Source: Bradysia coprophila
Taxonomy: Eukaryota > Arthropoda > Insecta > Diptera > Sciaridae
DNA length: 64,000 nucleotides
Direction: 5' to 3'
Assembly: GCF_014529535.1 (NCBI RefSeq)
Contig: NW_023503972.1
Coordinates: 434,001-498,000 of the forward strand
The translations under genes and the position numbers were made by a program. The notes under the pieces were generated by a model, which saw only the letters and a list, made by a program, of their open reading frames with translations, did not search any database and had not been told where the DNA came from. This document shows positions 35,770-45,865 of the stretch, in pieces. Each line of letters begins with the position of its first letter. Position 1 is the stretch's first letter.

Positions 35770-36312
35770 TACGTCTTTGATTTTCTTTCTCCCGTTGCTT
35801 GTGATATTTTCTTGTCGAGTTTATCGATGCAATCTATCGCCTCTAAACATCAAACCCCAAAAGTTTCCACAGCAAATGGAAGGATCAAGAAATTCTGCTC
35901 CAATAGTCCTTTGTATTTTCGATGTTTATTTTTTGCTGCCAATTCTGCGACCGATCCGCTTTTTGAAGATGATTGATTCAAATAAGATGGTGCAAGTGTG
36001 TCGGAACATATCGCATCCCAAACGAGCATTTGACCACGACTCCATGGCACAAGGGTTACTCCGTCAACTCTCTTCCCATCATCACGAAACATTCCTGGTG
36101 GTTCTTTTCTCGAAGGAATGATAGCCGAATGGAGAGCGTTTTGGATGATTGTGTTCAGATCTGCATGAAGAGGTTGACGGCCAGCCCTTTTTGAACAGCT
36201 TAGTCCGTGTGTTCCATCAGTTGATACTATATCACCACAAATACATTTGTGTGTTTTACAAACATCGGAACCGATACGAAGAGCAATGAATTGCGGCACA
36301 TTCCGTTCTGTG
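35770..36312 (-). pseudogene. Retroelement protein fragment (C-terminal domain), decayed
   Basis: The minus strand reads through 35850-36299 without a stop. It gives a segment with CKTHKCICG, DGTHGLSCSKRAGR, HADLNTII, KEPPG...DDGKRVDG, WDAICSDTLAPSYL and FAVETFGV. This CxCG...HGLSC block followed by DGxxLxPWxxG and a conserved DTLAPSY is, as I recall it, the C-terminal part of proteins that begin with a reverse transcriptase in many invertebrate genomes. After an in-frame stop the similarity goes on (CLEAIDCIDKL...ATGERKK), so the fragment is disabled. No reverse-transcriptase catalytic motif is present upstream. The exact retroelement clade is not identifiable from this piece. Confidence 0.72.
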
Positions 36313-36408
36313 CACAGTTTGTTACTATTTTTTGCAATTATTGGTTAAAGTGGTCAAATTACTTTTATAGTTTTTACCTGTTAGATGCTCCTATCAGCTG
36401 CTACAGTC

Positions 36409-36605
36409 AGAGGCAGTGAAATTTCAGCATGAATTTGCTTCAGCTGTTTTTCAGCTGACCTACACATACAATCAAAACTGTTTGTATTTTTTTGTATGGT
36501 TGAGACTATCACACGCGCGTGGTAGTGGTAAAACCGTAAAAAGGCAAATAATAAACAGTTTCGAAAACAGCTGAAGCAAATTCATGCTGAAATTTCACTG
36601 CCTCT
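36409..36605. repeat. 197-bp inverted-repeat element
   Basis: The arms read AGAGGCAGTGAAATTTCAGC then ATGAATTTGCTTCAGCTG, with the complement at the right end. The centre contains CACACGCGCGTGGTAGTGG. A solo arm of the same family is at 421-470. The central CACGCGCG word with TAAAACC recurs at about 47838 and 50280, so this family is dispersed. Adding the next bases gives termini CAGTCAGAGGC and GCCTCTAACTG, but I see no clean target duplication. Confidence 0.75.
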
Positions 36606-36786
36606 AACTGTATCAACAAAGAATAAATGACAAGACAATGAAGAAAAAACATGCTCAAAAAAATGAAGTAAAAGATTTGAAAACAATGTCTTGAATGTTT
36701 AAAGATAATGTAAAATATGTCAATTCGTGGAGATGTTCCACTTCAATGTGTTTACAAGAATTGACAGTCAGTGAGCCTATCAAAAT

Positions 36787-37147
36787 CAGGGCCTATTTTT
36801 GGAAATTCCTTTGGATTTTTTTTTTATTTCCAAAAAATTTCCAAAAACTGCGAACGTCCAAAGACCTAATTTCTCCACCATTTCGATCGGTTTTGGCAAC
36901 TCCTGAACTCAGCCTTTCGTTTTAGCTGACTCTCAATTATTTTGTTTGATTCTTGACACTATCAGAATCAGCTTTCAAATGACGTCGAGCATGATTAATT
37001 TGAAAGATGAGAGCGTCAATTATCAAACAAAATCATTGAGAGCCGGAAAAATTTAGTTGTGGGACGTTCGCAGTTTTTGGAAATTTTTGACATTTTTTTA
37101 GAAGTTTTGGACAAAATTTCCAACAAAAATTCCAAAAATAGGCCCTG
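36787..37147. mobile_element. 361-bp hAT-type MITE
   Basis: The termini CAGGGCCTATTTTTGG and CCAAAAATAGGCCCTG are perfect inverted repeats. The identical octamer ATCAAAAT flanks both sides (36779-36786 and 37148-37155). Subterminal arms GAACGTCC and GGACGTTC pair as well. It lies about 380 bp upstream of the fused-lobes coding start, probably in its 5' intron or promoter. Confidence 0.9.
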
Positions 37148-37526
37148 ATCAAAATACAAGAAAGTGATAAAAGTGACATCGAACGGTTTCAAATTTTACT
37201 TGAAAACCTCAAAAGTTTCTTTTACAATGTAAAATTTGCATGAAATGACGCACGACAAGCATATTATCACTGCCGTTAATCAAATATGAATGGCTATATA
37301 CACAGTTCATTTCCAATTAAAGCTCTGACAAATACCTTAACTTCTATACCAAAATATTAAAGTGGAGAGTTCAGACTGAACTTCAGTTGATTGACCTCTG
37401 TATTCTTACGATACGAAAACCGTCAATTCCGTTGCTAGGACTTCATCATCAATCAGTGTTACTGTTGAACGATACTAAATCATTTCATTTGTCTATTTGT
37501 TTCTTTCAGGTTCCCGCCGCATAAAA

Positions 37527-39940
37527 ATGGTGGCATTACCCACATCACTGCGTCGCGGCTTGATCATGCTGCTGATCGGAATGTCAGTGATTGTGATGTT
37601 CTTCTATTGGAACCAAACATCCCTGAAGCCAATGTCCCAATATTCGGTGGGAGAGAAAACGATGAAAATAAATCCGCCCGAGAAAACGTGGACGTACCGC
37701 TGCGTTGCCAATCGATGTGCGCGCGAACATTTCGTAAATGATAATTTATACAACCGGCAGAAACGGGTGCCGTTTTTAACTTGTGCAATGACGTGCGGTA
37801 CAACGCCAAACATATGGCCAATGCCTACCGGAAAATCGATCGGTAGCAGTAAATCGTTAACATTTCAATCGCACAATGTCCGATTGCAAATATCGACGAA
37901 ATTTGATGAGGTTGAAAGATTGCTTGAGGATGCGTTTGACATATTTATGGCGGATGTCAAGGGAATGGAATCGGGAAGTACGTTGAACGTGGATGTGCAA
38001 AAGAAATCCGGACCGTCTGAGTCGAATAGTGAAAGAAATGTTGAGCAAGACAGCGATCAAGTTACTCAGAGAAGTCGAAACTGTGATATTCAAAATCTAG
38101 ATGTTAATGTTGCGGTTACTCGTAGCGATGTTACGTTTGTGCATTTAGATATGGACGAGAGTTATAATTTAACGATAAAGAGTAAGTTAATCGATGAGTA
38201 TAGTGGTAGCGACGGCGTTAACCTAATTTATTTTCAATAGACGAAGATACATCAACCACTGTTGACATCACTGCCAATAGTTTCTTTGGCGCAAGACATG
38301 CGTTTGCATCGCTTCATCAAATAATTTGGTGGGACGACGAAGACGAGCTGTTGCGGATATTAAGTACGGCTCATATTGAGGATGCGCCTAAATTTAGGTA
38401 TGTACACAGACGGCAGTCGTCTTCTGTTCAGCATTTTGTAAAGAAAAATATTTGTCCGGAACAGATATCGTGGCCTTATGTTGGATACATCGAGACATTA
38501 TTTTTCGACCGACACCATTAAACGTACTCTAGTTGGAATGGCACATTCAAAATTGAATCGGTTCCACTGGCACATAACCGACTCACAGAGTTTTCCGTTT
38601 CAATCGAAACATTATCCCGAGTTAGCCAAATATGGAGCCTATTCGAGTCATGAAGTGTACACACCACAGGATGTAAAAGACATCGCTGAATTTGCTAGAG
38701 TTCGTGGCATTCAAGTTATACCGGAAATTGATGCACCAGCACATGCTGGAAATGGGTGGGATTGGGGCCCGAAAAAAGGATTGGGCGAACTGAGCTTATG
38801 TATTAATCAACAACCGTGGAGCTATTATTGCGGTAAGATTTTCAATTCTATGAGCTGAATTCGACCGATATTCAATTCAATCATTCAATGGTCAAACAGG
38901 TGAACCTCCTTGCGGCCAATTAAATCCCAAAAACAACAACACGTTCCTGATACTGCAAACTCTTTACGCTGAACTGTTAGAACTGACTGGTCCGACCGAC
39001 TACTTTCATTTAGGGGGCGATGAAGTGAATTTGGACTGTTGGGCACAACATTTCAATGACACGGATCTGAGACTACTTTGGTGTGACTTTATGCTTCAGG
39101 CATTTGATAGGTAATTTTCAGGATGACCGACGATGCCGATTCCAGAGTCAAAATTTGATAACATTTTCAGACTGAAAAAGGCCAACAAAAATGTTATTCC
39201 TCGAAATGTGGCTGTGTGGTCGAGTGGCCTTACAAGTGGACCGCCATGTTTGTCGAAAAATAATTTTGCTGTGCAAATTTGGGGTGGCAGTACCTGGCAA
39301 GAGAATTACGATTTACTGTCTAGTGGCTATAATGTCGTCTACTCGCATGTTGATGCTTGGTATTTGGATTGTGGTTTCGGCAGTTGGAGACCATCTGCAA
39401 GTAAATTTTGAATTTTTTTGGGGGTAAATCCAGTTGCGTAAAGTCATAATTTTCAATGTTCAAGGTGAAGGTGCCTGTTCGCCATACAGAACGTTTCAGA
39501 AAATCTATAACCACAGACCATGGGAACATTTACGCCTTGAACCATCGAAATTGAAACAGGTAACCGGAAGCAAGTTCTGCGCTCAGCCGAAGTAAATTGA
39601 ATTTTCGTAATTTCTTCTCCCTCAAACAGGTGTTGGGCGGAGAGGCGTGTATGTGGACAGAACAGGTTGATGAAAACACCCTGGATACGAGACTGTGGCC
39701 ACGTGTTGGTGCATTGGCCGAAAGGTAAGCAAAAAGAAAAGCGTTCTCAGAACGATTCCTAACTGAATGGATTCCGACAGATTGTGGACGGATCCTCCCG
39801 ATTTCCATGACTATGAAGTGGTTCCGAAAGAGGTGTTCAATCGAATGGCAATCTATCGAAATCAACTGATCGAATTGGGTCTGCGAGCGGAACCCATTTT
39901 CCCCAAATATTGTGCCCAGAATCCCGACGAGTGTGGATGA
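37527..39940 (+). CDS. fdl: Fused-lobes-type beta-N-acetylhexosaminidase
   Basis: Eight exons join in phase to 656 residues: 37527-38181, 38241-38397, 38465-38832, 38900-39110, 39171-39400, 39465-39559, 39630-39724 and 39781-39940. A strong acceptor at 37509 shows that an untranslated exon lies upstream; translation starts at ATG 37527. Residues 11-28 are a single membrane anchor ([18 protein letters not shown]) after a basic N-terminus, so the enzyme is a type II membrane protein, as in Drosophila Fdl. The family GH20 domain follows: [11 protein letters not shown] (Asp278, Arg281), [22 protein letters not shown], the catalytic pair Asp434-Glu435 in [27 protein letters not shown] and [10 protein letters not shown]. 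It ends [10 protein letters not shown]. Fdl trims the terminal GlcNAc from N-glycans in the secretory pathway, which yields insect-type paucimannose glycans. A low-similarity acidic insert occupies about residues 140-200. Identification is firm. Confidence 0.96.
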
Positions 39941-40875
39941 CTCGACTATGTCTAGTTCGAATAACGGACCTAGAAAACGGAATTTGTGCATCCGTTCATT
40001 TAAATGGACGGAAATAGTTCGAGTAAAATTAGAGTTTAGGAAGAAAAGAAAAAACAAAATTGTGTACCTCGTGCGTGGTTTGTTCGTGATGTTCGTTGAT
40101 ATGGAGACTTTGACAAAGTCTTGTATTACCATAGTGATATTAGCTAAAAATTATTTTAATTTGTCCATTGATTTCTACACGACATAAAAGTGAAATCTGA
40201 ATTGTGGAACTGAAACAGAGGAGATGGAAAGGAAATCACTTCGCAGAAGTGTTTATCGTGGAACTCGGAAACAAACAAAAAATATTTTTGAACAGATACT
40301 GTCCGGTAACATGTGAATATCGAGCTTGACGTTGTATACATTTGCAACGATAAAGAAAAACCCGAAGGTTTCAGTGCGTCCAGAAAGTGTATTTACGTGC
40401 ATACACGACACAATATTAAGCAAACGTATGTGAGTACGTCATCGCCTTGAGGGCAAGCTTTTACTATTCGTAGTTAGTCCTACACTCGAAGCTATCCCAC
40501 CCCAACTAGATCGACATAACAGTTGCGAATGCTTTCAATTTCCTCGGAAACCTCGGGAATAATTTTTGTTTTTGAATGATGAACGATTTGGATACACGGC
40601 ATACAAAATTTTAGTGTTGATAAAGCATAATAGCCTATACAATCGTCCTAGTCTACAATCTTTAGCTTGATAATCGGTTACGTGTTTTGCGACGATGATA
40701 AAACCAATAGTTCCGAAACGGTTAAATCGAAGTGTTGATTGTTGAAACGATAGTGAAATATTAAAGCAAAAAAAATGTTGGACGTCTAAGATTCGTTGGT
40801 GGTTAATCTATTGCATGTGTTCGAATAAATGTTATTCCGATGATGTCTAAAACAATAATAAAATAAAATCGTGCC
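39941..40875 (+). other. Probable 3' UTR of fused lobes
   Basis: The stretch after the stop codon holds no coding frame. AATAAA at 40824-40829 and a cluster of AATAAAATAAA near 40855-40866 are candidate polyadenylation signals on the plus strand. They imply a 3' UTR of about 0.9 kb. Confidence 0.5.
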
Positions 40876-41469
40876 AAATTATGCCAGTGGCCGGTCGGCT
40901 GGATGTTTTCACAATAATTCTCATTCTTTACTTAAATAACTTCGTCAAAGCACCTCTTGCATAGTAGTGGAAAATAATAGATTAGGAAATCACGTACACT
41001 GTCATTTCACATTTTTACACTGTTAAAAGTCGGATCACTTTTCTCTGGCTCGGGTTTAAAAAATGTAATTCGGGTTGGGGTTAGAGTTTCAAAATTTTCA
41101 GACTCGGATTTTGAAAATGCAAATCGGGTCGGCTTCGGTTTGGTTCGGGTTTTGAAAAAACGTGACGACCCGTTCACTTTTAAGATGCACCCAACAATAC
41201 ATTTACATGATAAAGTTATATCTCTGATTTTATATTGGTGTTGGAAATGCCTTTAAAATAGCTCCGGTCACCGAAAATGTGCAGAGAAGGGTGATTTTCG
41301 AAAAAGAAACTTTGTTCCTCAACTTTTCATAACGGAAAAGCTCGAAAAACGCAAAGCGAGTATATTGGCACAAGGAATCGGACTGAACGTCCGCTACAAT
41401 TATCGGTTGCATTTTGGCTATTCATACAACATCATAATGTGCAAAATTTGTAGACTTTAGATGCCTCAA

Positions 41470-41880
41470 AGTACTTTACGTGCTTCTGGTCGGTAAATGC
41501 AATTTTTTTGAGTACAGTTTTCGCATTTACCGACGAGAAGCACGCAAAGCACTGTACGTACGAGGTTCCAAATTTTTATTTTGACTAGTGGGAATACAGA
41601 CTTCACCGTCGGGTCGGGCCATAACATACCCACTCGTCAAAATAAAAATTTTGAACCTCGGACGTAATGTACTATTATTAGACCTTACGTCTTCTGTACT
41701 CATAGAGCCGAGTAAAGTACTTTGCACTCGATGTCGTCGAGTGCTAAGTACTTTATTAGACACATCGTGTGCTCAACAAAAGAAGAAGAACTGAATTATT
41801 GGATTTTTTTTTGATCTTGTTGTTTCGGTTAATAAAGTACTTTGCATCGAGTTTCCTACAACGATTTATGCAACAGAAGC
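41470..41880. repeat. Cluster of small palindromes
   Basis: Two adjacent hairpins are visible. One pairs ACGTGCTTCTGGTCGGTAAA with TTTACCGACGAGAAGCACG (about 41478-41548). The other pairs CCAAATTTTTATTTTGAC with GTCAAAATAAAAATTTTGAA around a GTCGGGTCGGGCC loop (about 41555-41675). After that the word AAAGTACTTTGCA recurs at about 41705, 41745 (variant) and 41838. Related arms of the second hairpin occur at 23965, 34930 and 58313. Confidence 0.65.
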
Positions 41881-42536
41881 AGCTAGAGTTTCCAAATGTT
41901 ACACATTATAATGCTGAGGTTTGTTCACCCTTTTTCATGACTTAAAGAACTGCACCAAAAAAGTTGGACGAAAATACTCCTATAATAAGTGATGTATTGT
42001 AATTGTAAATTGTTTGTGGGCTTTTGCAAAGAAAATAAGATGATGGAGTTTGAAATATTGCAAGAAGTGGAAGTTACTTCATTCGAAAGCAATTGATTGA
42101 TTAAGTTGTTCAAATATAACCACTGAAGCTCAGTGCCTCGTTCAGTGCACAACGAATGCCATTTTCAGCGAATGACATCCGAAGGCGAGCTCTTTAATCG
42201 AATCCGTTAAAAAAAGCCTTTAAGCATAAGTTAGGAACAACGTTTTTCTAAGTCACGATGTTTAGTGTTAAGGTAAAAATAGTTATTTATGAAACTAGGT
42301 TGCATAACGAAATATTTCATCACTAGACGTGAATTGTGAACCCGAGGCGAAGCCAATACAATTCACAATACATCATGTGATGAAATAATTCAATTATGCT
42401 CCGTGTGTAATACAACGTTTTACGTAAAGAAGCAATTTTATCATTTACTTTATCGCTCTAGTGCGAAAAATTTTATGGAAATCCTTTATTGAACTGGTGC
42501 TCTTTATCGCACTGACGCATTTTTTTCACGGTGGGG

Positions 42537-42814
42537 TTAAACAAAACTTAAATAGAGTCGCGATACCACCTCTGATTTTTCTTCATGTTCTTATTGAGGG
42601 ACTCGAGTACTATAAGGAACCACATTCAGTTCGCGAATCCATCCAGCCGTTTCGGAGAATCGGCACTGATGGCCGTGCGGAACCGACGAGTCAACGGATA
42701 GAGGCACTAATTCTAAGCTAATTCGCGTTAAAATGGCTTTCTTCGACAACCTGGAGAACATGAAGAAAGAGGTGGGATCGCGACTCTATTTAAGTTTTGT
42801 TCAACTCCACCGTG
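42537..42814. repeat. 278-bp inverted-repeat element
   Basis: The left arm CACGGTGGGGTTAAACAAAA and the right arm ending TTTTGTTCAACTCCACCGTG pair for about 70 bp, through TTAAATAGAGTCGCGAT and GAACATGAAGAAA. The 86-codon open frame at 42461-42721 overlaps one arm and is not a gene. Just to its left, TTTATCGC(T/A)CTAGTGCG relates to the palindrome found in the hAT element at 17354. Confidence 0.72.
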
Positions 42815-43514
42815 ATTTGAGTACGCAAATGGCAACTCGTACTAAAATTTGACATACGCCATACTTAATTACTGTGCTAGGTGCTTTGACTATCATGCAT
42901 AATTTGTTACAACATAAAAAATTGAATGAATATTTACGATGATAGAATAATTATAACTGTTTCGTCTCTCAGAATTAAAACTATAGAATTTAAAATGGTT
43001 TCAATATGACTACAGAAATATTGAATATAAAAATCTGTTTAAATGGAAAATGTCTATAATTAAAATCAAAGTAAAAACAACAAAAAATAATTAAAGAAAA
43101 TTGATAATCAGCAACATTTGGATGTAATCGAACTCATAGATAATTCAATAAAGAAAAAGATAAGTGTCGAAAAGCATCAAATCAATGTGAATGAACAACA
43201 AAAAAGAAATATGAAATTTGAATTAAAAAAAATGATTATTGAAGTTAAGAGATTTGTAAATAATTTAGAAAGGATAAAGAGATAAAAACAATTTTTATTA
43301 CAGAAGAAAATCGAAAATATTGAAATTAAATTTGCTATTTAAAAGTATTTATATCTAGGTAAAAGAAAAACTGTTTTTTGGGCCGATGTAACAAATTTTA
43401 ATTTTAAATAAAATACTGAAAATGTGAGTCAAGAAATTACTAACTTAATTAATTTTAACGAAAACGGTGTTTGTAGTCTCTTTTTTATTTATCAATAAAT
43501 AATTTATCAGAATG

Positions 43515-45110
43515 AAAACTGTGTGGATATTATATCAAATCGACGATGAGAACAACAGCGAAATGATTTCTTCCACTGTTTCGATCTGAGAGACAGTGCA
43601 ATGCAAATTCATGACTCCTCAAAAGCTTCAAACCAAAAAGCCATGGCGATAGTGGCAAGAAAACAACTAGCCATAAGATAAGAACCACTGGCAACAGAAA
43701 TCAGACGATCCGCAGACGAACCAAAGTTACACGGTTACACCCGAGTAGAGTAGTTTTTGCAGAGAGACACATATTTGTAAAGTTAGTTAACAAAGGACCT
43801 TTCAAAAGAAACATCATCTGCGGATTTTCAATCATTTTAAGTGGGCTTTTCCGTTTTCTCGTTGATTTTGTGAGTTTTCAAAATCTTATCTTGATCTGAC
43901 TATTGACACGCTCTACATAGGAGGAGACTATTAGAACATGGTTTACATGGTTGAAGACTATTGGAATAGCGGAATAGCTAGTCCACACTTTTGGCGATCT
44001 AATTTAACTTTTCGCACTGAACGACAAACATGCATCAGTCGACATTTAATTTAGTAAATACATCCTAATTTTAAAAGAAATTCCAAAGACGATCGCTGAC
44101 AAAATGATTGTTTAAACTATAATAGTGATACCAAGATTAGAGGGGTATTTTGGACTACAGCACCATTTTAGTCCAAGAATCTTCTTCAACATTTAGGAGG
44201 TAATGACACTCAGAGGCCTTGCCCGACACTGCCGTTTGATCGTAGTGCCATCTTTTCCTATTCACTTTGACTGCGTGCATTTTACCATTTTAATCTACCA
44301 ATTAGAAACCCCGTCTAAGTATTTTTACTGAGGGTAAGAAATGACATTCGTATCGAATATTGTAGCGTATCTTTTTCCGTTTTCACTACCTCCCAGCTAG
44401 TTTAAATGCCTTGGCTGAACCTCTTTTTCAGAAAATGTTTAGGTTTGTAGATTTCGAGACTCAGATTTCGACCATTCGCAATTTTTTTTCTCTCAAAGCA
44501 TTGGTACCAACATTGGTATAAAAATTAGCGCATTTTCGATTCTATTTTTTTTTGATTTTGCACATAAGATTTAAAATGCTGCCTAATTTTGTGATGAATA
44601 TTCGTAAAACGGATTTTTCACCATGAAGATCGTGTGTATCGGTTTTGGTGCGAAAAACATTTTTAGTAGCGGAGGGTTTTATGGTGCTACGTCGATTTAA
44701 TTAAAGAATGTAGTGGTCAAAAATTAAACTGTACATTCCATTAAAAATGAAGAGCTAATTCAACGTAAACTGGCTAAAAGCACTTTAATTTTAGGGCTCA
44801 TTAAATGGGAAATTTTCTTAGGCTAGTCACTTCAGCCCACCAATGTCGAAACTATGTAACTGACAGGTTTAGCTCGGACGTCAACATATGATAACACTAC
44901 CGGTTGTACTATTGGGCGAAAAGTCAGGATTATTTGTCTCATAGTGTGATATTTCTATTTTCTTGAAAACGTTTTCGTCGTCGAGGTACGTTTTGACCAC
45001 TGTTTCGATCTGTGAGAAACTTAAGTATGTCTTTCGACATGTTACATTAATATGCAGTTCAAAAATATCATTTCTCATCAGGCCATGGCGACAGTGGCAA
45101 AGAAAATACA
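43515..45110. repeat. Pair of diverged direct repeats 1.4 kb apart
   Basis: The segments at about 43545-43660 and 44985-45105 share CCACTGTTTCGATCTG, GAGA, TGCA(A/G)TTCA and CCATGGCGA(T/C)AGTGGCAA in the same order. They could be ends or internal repeats of one decayed element that spans the interval. The interval itself (43660-44985) shows no coding frame. The stretch just to the left, 42880-43520, is extremely A-rich on the plus strand and featureless. Confidence 0.5.
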
Positions 45111-45588
45111 ATTTCTACAATTTTCTAAAGTTTATTTGTAAAAACGAAATTTTTGTAGATTTTTACAAGTTCTAGAAATTCTAAATTTCTAAAAAAAAAA
45201 TGTATGGCCCTGCTGTGGTCAATCGGTGAATAGGTTGTTTTGGGTTGGCAATTAATCGATATTTTTGTGCTTTACATGGAAAAGAAAAGTGAAATCTGAC
45301 AAGTTTTTTGTTTGTGGTTCCACAAGAATTTCGTTGAACAAATGAAAATCTAGATTTTTACTTTCTGAATTAATAGTTTTTATTATTCATTATCAAAGCG
45401 AAAAGAAACACTGCCCGTCAGTAAGAAAACGATCTTTTAAATCAACAAATACTAAAATAAATAAAAATCATCTGCTCTATTCCTTCCTAAAATTCCAAGA
45501 ATACATGCCGTGTTACCACTTTGTATAGCAATAGAAATTTTCTGCAGCAAGTAATCATTGGAACATGGCTCCCCTGATGCTCTCTTCA

Positions 45589-45865
45589 TTAACGTTGCAA
45601 CTTGTCAATAAATTTCTTTGTTTCAGGACCCATGCAACCTAATGATTCAAAAGCATATCCCCTTAAATAAATAGTTTTCTTTAAGACGTATGTAATGATT
45701 CTGCTTAAATCTCTCCGCTTTATCTGCAATATACCCTGCTTTCTTAGAGCCAAAGGAGCCAAAGTATCACGTATCGTCACATCACATGAAAGTTATTTTC
45801 CATGACTCCATTGTATTGTCATACCATCAGATCTTTCAAAATCTTTGAAATTACTTCAGAGGAAA
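45589..45865 (-). pseudogene. Second decayed fragment of the same retroelement protein
   Basis: On the minus strand the frame reads SDGMTIQWSHGK, stop, LSCDVTIRDTLAPLAL, then a run ending YAFESLGCMGPETKKFIDKL. This matches, block for block, the fragment at 35770-36312 (DGVTLVPWSRG, WDAICSDTLAPSYL, FAVETFGV). The in-frame stop and the poor middle part show that it is dead. Similarity peters out on both sides, and no reverse-transcriptase motifs are seen nearby. Confidence 0.62.

Noticed and set aside
39530-40132. 200-codon minus-strand frame across the end of fused lobes
   Set aside because: It overlaps two verified fdl exons on the opposite strand and has no similarity of its own.
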